From Fibrobacteraceae bacterium (GTDB lineage Bacteria; Fibrobacterota; Fibrobacteria; Fibrobacterales; Fibrobacteraceae): a stretch of 13,871 bases of DNA. The stretch is taken from assembly GCA_023231365.1 (NCBI GenBank), contig JALNVO010000046.1, positions 1 through 13,871 of the forward strand. The letters are read 5' to 3'. The position numbers and the translations under genes are program-made. Shown piece after piece: positions 7,278 to 13,871 of the stretch; within the stretch, counting starts at the first letter, position 1, and each line of letters begins with the position of its first letter. Below the pieces are notes generated by a model that was not told the DNA's origin, ran no database searches, and saw only the letters and a program-made list of their open reading frames with translations.

Positions 7278-8560
7278 TGAAAAAGTTCAATCTTTTTGCA
7301 ATCGTTTTAAGTGCTGCGTCCGCCCTTTATGCAGCTCCTGAACTTTTTGAATCCATAGCCGCGGTTGTCGATGGAAAGCCCATTATGCGGTCTGAGGTAA
7401 TGTCGAACCTTTATCAGTTCCAGGCTACGGCAGAAGCATCGAAGATGAGCGAAAAGGAACAGGTCGCTTTTGTTTTAGATAAATTAATTGATGATAAAGT
7501 CCTTCTTTCGAGAGTAGACAGGGATTCCATTAAAATTACGGATGATGAAGTCGACCTCCGCGTATCCCAGCATTTGCAGACTCTTGCCGCTCGCCAGAAT
7601 ATTGATATGGCAACATTGGAAAAGGCCATCCGCGCTCAACTCGGAATGAGTATGGCCCAATATCGGGATAATTTGGCAAAACAAGTCCGCGAACAGATGA
7701 CCATTGGACGCATTCGCCAAAAATATGTGGGTGGTATTCAACCGACCAAAAAGGAAGTTTCTGCTTTCTATGAATCCTATAAGGATTCGCTTCCCCGGCA
7801 ATATAATTGCATCCATTTGAGCCTTATTGAGCTCAAAATCACACCGGACAAGAGAATTGTCGATTCTGTGGAAAATGAAGCAAAGCTTTTGATTGATACG
7901 CTGAGCCACGGGATGAATTTTGAGGTGCTGGCCAAGCGGCATTCCCAAGATTCCAGCGCTTCCAAGGGCGGAGATATCGGCTATTTTCAAAAGGGATTGC
8001 TCGAACCCGAATATGAACGCGCTGTTTCAATGCTCGACAATGGTGAATATACGGAAAATCCAGTGAGGACGGAACATGGCTGGGACCTCATCCGCGTATT
8101 GGGCCGCAAGGAAAATGGCATTCGCACCGCGAGAATTCTTTTGAAGACGATTCCGACCTCTGCGGATACCGCAATTGTGCTCCATACAGCGGATTCTTTG
8201 CGCGCTGTATTGACGACTACAGAGCTTTTTAGCGCAGCGGCGAAACAGCTCAGCATCGACAAGACGTCCAATTTTAAGGGCGGGAATCTTGGCTGGCTCG
8301 AAAAACCGGATATTGATAGTTTATATGCACCGGTTGTCGCGGGACTCTCTGTGGGCGATGTTTCTTCCCCTGTTCTTATCAATGGGGCTTATAATTTGCT
8401 CCGCCTGGACGATATGCGCCAAGTCCGCGATTATAATATGGAAGAAGATTATATGAAGATTGAAGAACTCGCCATCAATTATATGGAAGATCAGAAGTTG
8501 AAAGAATTTGTTAAAAAGTGGCGCACGGAAGTTCATATTGAAATTCGTATGAAGGACTAG
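7277..8560 (+). CDS. surA: SurA-like periplasmic foldase with two parvulin domains
   Basis: The product is 427 residues, almost exactly the length of E. coli SurA. Residues 1-19 are a Sec signal peptide with a likely cleavage after ALYA. Residues about 25-165 are the helical SurA N-terminal chaperone module (SIAAVVDGKPIMRSEV at its start). The first parvulin-type domain covers about 176-276, with GGDIGYF (231-237) and EHGWDLIRV (266-274). The second, about 281-378, is marked by GGNLGWL (335-341). A C-terminal helix (about 390-420) completes the SurA fold. SurA escorts unfolded outer-membrane proteins through the periplasm to the BAM complex. It overlaps the preceding lipoprotein by one base and is 12 bases from ftsE. 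Naming it surA rests on domain order and length; the active-site quality of either parvulin domain was not assessed. Confidence 0.85.
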   Translation: MKKFNLFAIVLSAASALYAAPELFESIAAVVDGKPIMRSEVMSNLYQFQATAEASKMSEKEQVAFVLDKLIDDKVLLSRVDRDSIKITDDEVDLRVSQHLQTLAARQNIDMATLEKAIRAQLGMSMAQYRDNLAKQVREQMTIGRIRQKYVGGIQPTKKEVSAFYESYKDSLPRQYNCIHLSLIELKITPDKRIVDSVENEAKLLIDTLSHGMNFEVLAKRHSQDSSASKGGDIGYFQKGLLEPEYERAVSMLDNGEYTENPVRTEHGWDLIRVLGRKENGIRTARILLKTIPTSADTAIVLHTADSLRAVLTTTELFSAAAKQLSIDKTSNFKGGNLGWLEKPDIDSLYAPVVAGLSVGDVSSPVLINGAYNLLRLDDMRQVRDYNMEEDYMKIEELAINYMEDQKLKEFVKKWRTEVHIEIRMKD

Positions 8561-8572
8561 TCTCCGGTCATT

Positions 8573-9262
8573 ATGATCCAGTTCTTGCATGTTACGAAGA
8601 CTTACGAGGACAATTGGAAAGCTCTTTCCGATGTCACTCTCCGCATTAATCAGGGGGAGTTTGTCTTTTTGACGGGGCATAGCGGGGCTGGCAAATCTAC
8701 GCTTTTAAAAATGATCTATATGGATGAACGCCCGGATCCCTTCCATGGAGGAGAGGTGATGGTGCAGTTTACCAAGGATCTAGTTTACGATACAAAGACT
8801 GCAACGGAATCTGCCGTTCAAGAGCTTCGCCGGCATATGGGAATCGTTTTCCAAGACTTTAAGCTTCTTCCCGACCGGAACGTTTTCGAGAATGTGGCTC
8901 TTGCCCTCCGGATTACGGGAACTCCCAGCAAGCAATTGAATGCTAAAGTTTTTGAAGCGCTCGCTCTTGTCGGCATTAGTCAGAAACGGCTTTCCATGCC
9001 TTATACGCTTTCGGGCGGGGAACAGCAGCGCGTAGCGATTGCCCGGGCGATGGTGCACGATCCTTATTTGATTCTCGCGGATGAACCGACGGGTAACTTG
9101 GATCCGGAAAATGCAGCGGACGTGTTTCGCATTTTTAAGGATATTAATGCCCGCGGGACGACCGTTTTAATGGCGACTCATAACCCGGACTTTTATCTGA
9201 ACAGTCCGTTCCGGAGGCTTACGCTTCGGCATGGTGTGCTGCTCAATCGGGATGTCCTTTAA
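8573..9262 (+). CDS. ftsE: Cell-division ABC-transporter ATPase FtsE
   Basis: The product is 229 residues, typical for FtsE. It carries Walker A GHSGAGKST (35-43), the Q-loop in VFQDFKLLPDRNV (92-104), which is characteristic of FtsE, the ABC signature LSGGEQQR (146-153), Walker B LILADEPT (166-173) and the switch His203 in ATHNP. FtsE works with the membrane protein FtsX to activate periplasmic peptidoglycan hydrolases at the division site. Here the gene lies 12 bases after the SurA-like gene with little ribosome site of its own, so it is likely translated from the same transcript. No ftsX follows; the next gene is on the opposite strand. A lipoprotein-release ATPase (LolD-like) is the main alternative, but the Q-loop sequence favours FtsE. 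Confidence 0.85.
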   Translation: MIQFLHVTKTYEDNWKALSDVTLRINQGEFVFLTGHSGAGKSTLLKMIYMDERPDPFHGGEVMVQFTKDLVYDTKTATESAVQELRRHMGIVFQDFKLLPDRNVFENVALALRITGTPSKQLNAKVFEALALVGISQKRLSMPYTLSGGEQQRVAIARAMVHDPYLILADEPTGNLDPENAADVFRIFKDINARGTTVLMATHNPDFYLNSPFRRLTLRHGVLLNRDVL

Positions 9263-9394
9263 TTTCCGTGTTGCTCTTTGATTTTTTGATGCCGATCCGA
9301 TTTTGCCTTGTATTTGATTCGGAAACCTCCGCAATTTGTGTGAGGCGATTTTTTTGCGAAAATTTGAATTTTAAGGCATAGAGATAGGACCTTT

Positions 9395-9409
9395 TAGAGG
9401 TTCCCTCTA
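9395..9409. other. Hairpin over the radical SAM stop codon
   Basis: TAGAGG and CCTCTA form a perfect 6-bp inverted repeat around TTC, and the TAG stop of the - strand gene lies inside it. It sits between the convergent ends of ftsE and the radical SAM gene. No T-run follows on either strand, so it is at best a weak or bidirectional 3'-end hairpin. The rest of the 144-base gap shows no clear terminator for ftsE. Confidence 0.35.
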
Positions 9410-10270
9410 GTAAATGTCAACTTCTGTTGGAATTTCCCTTTGAATTTTTCTTGCGACGTTTTCTAAGAATGATTTTTCTAGCGGATGGACGTCCGGAGTG
9501 GCTGTGTGGCGCACGACGCCGTAGAGTTGTATTCCGAGAAGATTTTTGGGCGAAACTTCGTAAATCCTTTTGAGGCGGGCTATGTAGAGTTCGATTTCTT
9601 TTTCGGACGGGAATTCGTCCTTTATTTTGCAGAAAAGCGTCTGTATGCGGAGCGGGAAATCTTTGACAGCACTTTCGATATTCTGCTGGATTTTTTCTAG
9701 GGAGACTGCGGAACGGTTGATCTTTTTATACCATTCGGAACTTCCGGCGTCGAGCTTTGCCCAAATTTCTCCGCGTTTTTCAGTGAGCGTTTTGAGCCCT
9801 TCTCTTACGGATGGAAGTCCAAGCATCGTCGCATTCGTAATGAGCGTAAGTTTGAGCGGGTGATTTGGATACTTGTCCTGCATTTTGCGCATCAGTTTGC
9901 AGACTTCGGGGAATTCTTTGACGGTCGTGCTCTCACCGTCGCCGGAAAGGCTGATGTCCTTGATTTCCCGTTTTTCCTCTTCGACATCTTTGAATGTGGA
10001 AAAGTCGGCGAGCCCGTTTTTTTCGTAAGCGGCGATGATGGTTTCTATTTCCTCTTCAATGCGGGCGATATCCACTTCCTGCTTTTTGCCGGGAATAGTA
10101 CGGTCTACTTGGCAATAAGCGCAATCAAAAGAGCAACGCTTGTCGAGATTCAAGTTGATGCCGATAGAAAGCCCGCCTGCGCGGCGGCTGATGACCGGGT
10201 ATACCCAAATATTGTGTTCCCAGAGACGCGAATGATCGCTCCATGCTTTTTCCAATGCTTTTTCACTCAT
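9407..10270 (-). CDS. Radical SAM protein of the COG0731 type (Fe-S oxidoreductase), substrate unknown
   Basis: The product is 287 residues from the ATG at 10270, which has GAGG eight bases upstream; an ATG 12 codons earlier lacks such a site. The radical SAM cluster motif C-x3-C-x2-C is Cys46, Cys50 and Cys53 (CSFDCAYCQVDRT), so it should bind a [4Fe-4S] cluster and cleave S-adenosylmethionine. The SAM-binding glycine-rich segment is SLSGDGESTT (107-116), where relatives usually have GEPT. Further family landmarks are LITNATML (143-150), KLDAG (172-176) with KINRS, and GIQLYGVVR (246-254). These match bacterial COG0731 proteins, which are related to the archaeal wyosine enzyme TYW1 but whose bacterial role is not known to me. 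It is divergent from folC and convergent with ftsE, so it is a single-gene transcription unit. The context does not reveal a substrate. Confidence 0.85.
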   Translation of the reverse strand: MSEKALEKAWSDHSRLWEHNIWVYPVISRRAGGLSIGINLNLDKRCSFDCAYCQVDRTIPGKKQEVDIARIEEEIETIIAAYEKNGLADFSTFKDVEEEKREIKDISLSGDGESTTVKEFPEVCKLMRKMQDKYPNHPLKLTLITNATMLGLPSVREGLKTLTEKRGEIWAKLDAGSSEWYKKINRSAVSLEKIQQNIESAVKDFPLRIQTLFCKIKDEFPSEKEIELYIARLKRIYEVSPKNLLGIQLYGVVRHTATPDVHPLEKSFLENVARKIQREIPTEVDIY

Positions 10271-10281
10271 GCTTTGAACCT

Positions 10282-10308
10282 CGATTTGCCTTTTTCCGCA
10301 AGGCATCG
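10282..10308. promoter_or_regulatory. Inverted repeat in the radical SAM/folC divergent region
   Basis: CGAT-TT-GCCTT (10282-10292) faces AAGGCATCG (10300-10308) across a 7-base loop; the arms pair over nine bases with a two-base bulge. The element lies in the 65 bases between the two divergent start codons, where promoters for both genes must be found, so an operator is possible. I could not identify convincing -35/-10 pairs for either gene. Confidence 0.3.
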
Positions 10309-10335
10309 AATTTAATGTTAGCTAAATTTACAACG

Positions 10336-11598
10336 ATGAAGATGCCTGGAATTGATTATTTGCATTCCCTTGTGCCTCTTGGAATGACTGGCGACTTGCG
10401 GAATATGGAACGGCTGCTTGCCGCTTTCCATTATCCTGAAAAAGAATTTGATTCGATACACGTAGTGGGCACGGATGGCAAAGGCTCTACTGCATTTTAC
10501 CTTTCGGTAATTCTATCTGCATATCATTTGAGATCCGGCCTTTATACGAGCCCACATCTGGTAAATGTGCGGGAGCGCATCCGCATTAATGATGTTCCTA
10601 TTGCGGAGCCCGATTTTGACCGCTTGCTTTTGAAAGTCAAGAATGCCGCCGAAGCAAATTCGGTGCGCCTTTCTTTTTTTGAAGCGGTGACGCTCGTTTG
10701 TTTCCTTTATTTTGAGGAACAGAATGTAGATGTTGCTGTTGTGGAAGCGGGGCTCGGCGGGCGATTGGATTCGACCCGCACAGCGAATGGAAAATGGGCG
10801 ATTCTTACGAGCATCGGTCTTGAACATACGGAACTCTTGGGAAATACGGAAAGCGAAATTCTCCACGAAAAACTGGGAATTCTTGCAGATGGTGCGACAA
10901 TTTTTGTAGGTGGCATCTGTAGTGAACTTATACGCGATGCAGAAAATTTTGTAAAACCCATTCACGCTAAAGTAATTGTCCCGAAGATTCGGGAAGAAAT
11001 ACAAGTGCCTAACCCCGGGCATCATTATATTGAGAACGCTTCGCTATCATTGGCTGCTGCTGCGGTTTATTTGGGCGACCTCTATGACGATTCTATTGCA
11101 TTGAAAGCTTTGATGCTCCGCCCTTGGGCGGGACGGATGCAAAAATTGATCGATAGAAATGGCAATTTCCGCTGGCTTTTGGACGGGGCACATAATCCGC
11201 ATGCGGCAAAACGCCTAGCGGAGGCTCTTTGGACTTATTTCCCCGGCAAAAAATTTCCTTGCGTATTCGGATCTTTGAAGGACAAAAATTTGGATGAAAT
11301 GCTCACCCTTCTTTCTCCTTTTGTGTCGGAGTGGTTCATTACCCGCACGCCTTATCCGCGGTTCCGCGAAGTGGAAAATATAGCTAGTGAATTGCGTGCG
11401 CGGAAAGCCAAGGTCGTTTTGACAGGGGAACTCAACCGGGAATTTTTAGATTCTGTACAAAGTCTTGCAAAGGGATCTCCGGTTCTTCTCACAGGTTCGC
11501 TTTATATGATCGGCAAGTCGATAGATCTTTTAAAAAATGACTTTGAGGATCTCCGATTTTTCCGCGGACTGGAAATGTCGGAGAGCGAAAGTCATTAG
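10336..11598 (+). CDS. folC: Folylpolyglutamate synthase / dihydrofolate synthase
   Basis: The product is 420 residues from the ATG at 10336. ATGs at 10342 and 10315 are possible, and none has a strong ribosome site; I chose 10336 because the family begins close to the segment GIDYLHSLVPLGMTGDLRNM. FolC is a Mur-ligase-like enzyme that adds glutamate to dihydropteroate or reduced folates using ATP in the cytoplasm. Visible motifs: P-loop GTDGKGST (45-52, where most relatives have GTNGKGS), TSPHLVNVRERI (71-82), EAGLGGRLDSTR (137-148), GLEHTELLGNT (161-171) with the Lys179 that relatives carbamylate, and LLDGAHNPHA (281-290). Length and domain order are normal. Whether it has both synthase activities cannot be read directly. 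It is followed 20 bases later by pth. Confidence 0.92.
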   Translation: MKMPGIDYLHSLVPLGMTGDLRNMERLLAAFHYPEKEFDSIHVVGTDGKGSTAFYLSVILSAYHLRSGLYTSPHLVNVRERIRINDVPIAEPDFDRLLLKVKNAAEANSVRLSFFEAVTLVCFLYFEEQNVDVAVVEAGLGGRLDSTRTANGKWAILTSIGLEHTELLGNTESEILHEKLGILADGATIFVGGICSELIRDAENFVKPIHAKVIVPKIREEIQVPNPGHHYIENASLSLAAAAVYLGDLYDDSIALKALMLRPWAGRMQKLIDRNGNFRWLLDGAHNPHAAKRLAEALWTYFPGKKFPCVFGSLKDKNLDEMLTLLSPFVSEWFITRTPYPRFREVENIASELRARKAKVVLTGELNREFLDSVQSLAKGSPVLLTGSLYMIGKSIDLLKNDFEDLRFFRGLEMSESESH

Positions 11599-11618
11599 GT
11601 GCAGTATTAGGAGTTGCA

Positions 11619-12179
11619 ATGTATTTAATCGCAGGGCTCGGCAATCCGGGTGAACAATATACGAATACTCGCCATAATTTGGGCTTTATGGCAGTGGATA
11701 TTTTGGCTGATTCTTCGCTACCATGGAAGAGCGAACACAAGGCGCTTACCCAGAAGCGTTCTTTAAAGGGCGAAGATGTTGTGCTTGCCAAGCCGCAGAC
11801 GTTTATGAATTTGAGCGGGGAAGCTATCCAAGCTTTGATGACTTGGTATAAAGTAAAGCCTGAAAATCTGATTGTGCTTGTAGACGATATTACTCTTTCC
11901 TGTGGACGCATCCGCGTGCGCGGTTCAGGGTCGCACGGTGGGCAGAACGGGCTTCGGAATATTATTGAAAAAATCGGGCCAAATTTTGTGCGGGTCCGGA
12001 TTGGCGAGGGCATTTGCCCGCCGAAATGGGATTTGGCAAATTGGGTGCTTTCCAAAATTACCCCGGAAGACCGGCCCGGAATTGAACTTGCGTTAAAGAA
12101 CATTCCAAGTGTGGTAGAAACCTTGATGGATCAAGGAATTGAAGCCTGCATGGGCAAATTTAATGGCCCTTTGAAATGA
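11619..12179 (+). CDS. pth: Peptidyl-tRNA hydrolase
   Basis: The product is 186 residues, typical for bacterial Pth, which frees tRNA from peptidyl-tRNAs dropped by ribosomes. The start ATG has AGGAG five bases upstream. Conserved features: GLGNPG (6-11, with Asn10), the catalytic His19 in TRHNLGF, PQTFMNLSG with Asn64, and the acidic pair VDD (88-90) at the position of the catalytic aspartate. The segment SHGGQNGLRNI (105-115) matches the HGGHNGL loop, but Gln109 stands where the E. coli enzyme has His113. The remaining active-site residues are present, so it is probably active. It is likely co-transcribed with folC. Confidence 0.95.
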   Translation: MYLIAGLGNPGEQYTNTRHNLGFMAVDILADSSLPWKSEHKALTQKRSLKGEDVVLAKPQTFMNLSGEAIQALMTWYKVKPENLIVLVDDITLSCGRIRVRGSGSHGGQNGLRNIIEKIGPNFVRVRIGEGICPPKWDLANWVLSKITPEDRPGIELALKNIPSVVETLMDQGIEACMGKFNGPLK

Positions 12180-12186
12180 AAATTTC

Positions 12187-12194
12187 TATATTTG
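12187..12194 (+). promoter_or_regulatory. Possible -10 element for guaB
   Basis: TATATTTG lies 26 bases before the guaB ATG, within the 40-base gap after pth. It resembles a -10 box, and also the TAnnTTTG element of Bacteroidota-type promoters. No matching -35 or -33 box stands at the right distance inside the pth 3' end, so guaB may equally be read from the folC-pth transcript. Confidence 0.3.
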
Positions 12195-12219
12195 AGCGAA
12201 ATTAAATGCGAGGCAAAAG

Positions 12220-13677
12220 ATGATTATTAAAGAAAAAGAAGCCTTGACTTTCGACGATGTGCTGCTTGTGCCAGGCGAGTCCGAAGTTCTCCCTTTAGAA
12301 ACAGACGTGAGCACTCAGCTTGCTCCGGGAATTAAACTGAATATTCCAATCATCAGTGCTGCAATGGATACGGTGACGACCGCTCCTCTTGCTATTTCCC
12401 TTGCTTTACAAGGCGGAATCGGCGTTATTCACAAGAATATGTCCGCAGAAGCTCAGGCGGAAGAAGTCCATAAGGTAAAGCATTGGCAATCCGGAATCGT
12501 TTCCAATCCAGTGACTCTCAATGAAGAACAGCCGGTGAGCGATGCGATTGCCCTCAAGAAAAATCTCAAAGTGAGCGGTTTTCCGATCCTTTCTTCCAAG
12601 GGGAAGCTTGTCGGAATACTCACCAGCCGTGACCTCCGCACGATAACGGATTATTCCGTGAAGGTAAAAGATGTGATGGTCCGAAAACTGATTACGGCGA
12701 GCCCCAAAATCAGTCTCGTCAAGGCGAAGGAACTTCTTAATGCGAATCGCATTGAAAAGCTTCCGCTTGTCGACACCCAAGGAAATTTGAGGGGGCTTAT
12801 CACTTTAACCGATATTTTGAAGCGCGAAAGCAATCCGATGGCTTCTCTTGATAAGAATGGCCAGTTGCTCGTCGCTGCCGCTGTTAGCACAGGCTCGGGT
12901 ACGCTTGAACGCGTTGAAAAGCTTGTGAATGCCGGCATTGATATGTTGGTTGTGGATACGTCCCATGGGCATCATATTGGCGTCCGCACGATGTTAAAGA
13001 CTCTCCGCAAGAAATATCCGAAGCTCGTGATTTGCGGCGGCAACGTCGCTACTCCGGAAGCTGTTACGGAACTTGCGAAGTGCGGGGCAAACGTGGTCAA
13101 GGTCGGCATCGGTCCGGGTTCGATTTGCACCACCCGCATTATTGCTGGAGTTGGTGTTCCCCAATTCACCGCTATCGTTGAATGCGCCGAAGCGGCCCGC
13201 AAGGCGGGCATCACGATTGTTGCGGATGGCGGCATCAAGTATTCCGGCGATATTGCCAAGGCTCTTGCTGCAGGTGCTGGCTCTGTGATGCTCGGCAGCC
13301 TTTTTGCCGGTACGGAAGAAAGCCCGGGAGAGGTTATTCTCGCCGATGGTCGGAGCTACAAGAGCTACCGCGGTATGGGCTCCATCGGTGCGATGAAGAA
13401 CGGTTCCAAGGATCGCTACTTCCAAGGCAACATTACGGATGTCGCTAAATTTGTTCCGGAAGGAATAGAAGGGCGCGTTCCATATAAGGGACCTCTTCGC
13501 GACACGGTGTACCAGCTTGTAGGTGGAATTCACCAAGCGATGGGTTATATTGGAGCAAAGACTTTGCCCGATATGCAACGTGTGGCTAAGTTCGTCCGCA
13601 TTACCAATGCGGGCCTTCGCGAATCACATCCGCATGATGTAACGATTACGAAGGAAGCGCCTAATTATCGCGCATAG
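12220..13677 (+). CDS. guaB: Inosine-5'-monophosphate dehydrogenase
   Basis: The product is 485 residues, the normal length for bacterial IMPDH. The enzyme oxidises IMP to XMP with NAD+, the committed step to guanine nucleotides. The TIM-barrel start shows LTFDDVLLVPGES (9-21) and ISAAMDTVT (45-53). Two CBS domains are inserted at about 92-200 (KLVGILTSRDLR and NLRGLITLTDIL end each one) and usually bind adenine or guanine nucleotides as regulators. The catalytic loop is GPGSICTTR (298-306) with Cys303. The phosphate-binding VADGGI (334-339) and GSLFAGTEESPGE (359-371) follow, and the flap has DRYFQ with Arg399 and Tyr400. The ribosome site is GCGAGG, just upstream of the ATG. No intrinsic terminator was seen after it; the edge repeats begin 44 bases downstream. 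Confidence 0.97.
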   Translation: MIIKEKEALTFDDVLLVPGESEVLPLETDVSTQLAPGIKLNIPIISAAMDTVTTAPLAISLALQGGIGVIHKNMSAEAQAEEVHKVKHWQSGIVSNPVTLNEEQPVSDAIALKKNLKVSGFPILSSKGKLVGILTSRDLRTITDYSVKVKDVMVRKLITASPKISLVKAKELLNANRIEKLPLVDTQGNLRGLITLTDILKRESNPMASLDKNGQLLVAAAVSTGSGTLERVEKLVNAGIDMLVVDTSHGHHIGVRTMLKTLRKKYPKLVICGGNVATPEAVTELAKCGANVVKVGIGPGSICTTRIIAGVGVPQFTAIVECAEAARKAGITIVADGGIKYSGDIAKALAAGAGSVMLGSLFAGTEESPGEVILADGRSYKSYRGMGSIGAMKNGSKDRYFQGNITDVAKFVPEGIEGRVPYKGPLRDTVYQLVGGIHQAMGYIGAKTLPDMQRVAKFVRITNAGLRESHPHDVTITKEAPNYRA

Positions 13678-13720
13678 ATTCTTTTGTTTTGAGGGCGTCT
13701 CTAAAAATTCATTTTCTATG

Positions 13721-13871
13721 ACGAGAATCCGGTTCCCTTTTTAGGGATCGTCAGGGTTCGAAGAGCCGGACTCTGGGCCGGCCCCGCAGGGGTGAGGAAG
13801 GAACAACGTGACACCGCAACAACGAGAAGCCGGTTCCCTTCGGGGAACGTCAGGATTCGAAGAGCCGGACT
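13721..13871. repeat. Imperfect ~100-bp tandem repeat, about one and a half copies, hairpin-rich
   Basis: The block starting ACGAGAA at 13721 recurs at 13822, and the 16-base string TTCGAAGAGCCGGACT at 13757 recurs exactly at 13856, giving a period of 99-101 bases. Each copy has a hairpin at the same place: TCCCT/AGGGA with a T-rich loop in copy 1, and a perfect GTTCCC-TTCG-GGGAAC in copy 2 (13833-13848). Copy 1 goes on with AGAG/CTCT (13762-13774), the palindrome GGGCCGGCCC (13775-13784) and CCCC-GCA-GGGG (13782-13792). Copy 2 is cut by the window end. GC content is higher than in the flanking AT-rich spacer. A GAGGAAGGA tract and a GTG at 13808 open a frame to the edge (VTPQQREAGSLRGTSGFEEP and one more), so part could be the 5' end of a gene. 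There is no spacer/repeat regularity of a CRISPR array. Confidence 0.7.

Noticed and set aside
9860..10315. A 151-codon + strand open frame opposite the radical SAM gene
   Set aside because: It is antisense to a gene with clear radical SAM motifs and has no family resemblance; a compositional shadow.
12994..13578. A 194-codon - strand open frame inside guaB
   Set aside because: guaB on the other strand is unmistakable; the antisense frame has no ribosome site or recognisable domain.
13721..13871. CRISPR array or tRNA at the right edge (suggested by the repeats and GGTTCGAA)
   Set aside because: There are no short identical repeats with unique spacers, and the bases around GGTTCGAA do not form a T-arm or acceptor stem.

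Overview
The window looks like a chromosomal segment of a diderm (Gram-negative) bacterium of moderate GC. The evidence is a SurA-type periplasmic chaperone, a lipoprotein with a lipobox, and long HrpA helicase, FtsE, FolC, Pth and GuaB genes packed with 1-4 base overlaps. The overall style suggests Fibrobacterota to me, but that is an impression, not a search result.

Layout. Positions 1-347 hold no convincing complete gene. They contain a hairpin-rich left edge, an inverted repeat (95-118), a good intrinsic terminator (193-220) and a second inverted repeat (281-331) just before 348. From 348 to about 910 lies a decayed Bcr/CflA-type MFS transporter gene: its family resemblance moves through three frames, with one internal deletion and later shifts and stops. 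Next come a well-formed promoter and a small secreted protein of unknown function (991-1518), then a small zinc-ribbon protein (1615-1992).

The main + strand run follows: a LysE/RhtB exporter (2004-2612), an HrpA-type DEAH helicase overlapping it by ATGA (2609-6421), a SurA-N-like lipoprotein (6459-7277), a two-parvulin SurA-like foldase overlapping that by one base (7277-8560), and FtsE (8573-9262). No FtsX follows FtsE. A COG0731-like radical SAM enzyme sits on the - strand (9407-10270), divergent from folC (10336-11598), which is followed by pth (11619-12179) and guaB (12220-13677).

The right edge (13721-13871) is an imperfect tandem repeat of about 100 bp, rich in short hairpins and cut by the window end. 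Both edges carry a Shine-Dalgarno-like purine tract, then GTG, then UUCG-type hairpin sequence, each pointing outward.

Functionally this is mostly housekeeping: RNA/ribosome quality control (HrpA, Pth), outer-membrane protein folding (the lipoprotein and SurA-like pair), division (FtsE), folate (FolC) and purine synthesis (GuaB). I found no convincing new defence or mobile system. The items most worth follow-up are the pseudogene, the edge repeats, the PPIase-less lipoprotein paired with SurA, and the radical SAM enzyme of unknown substrate.
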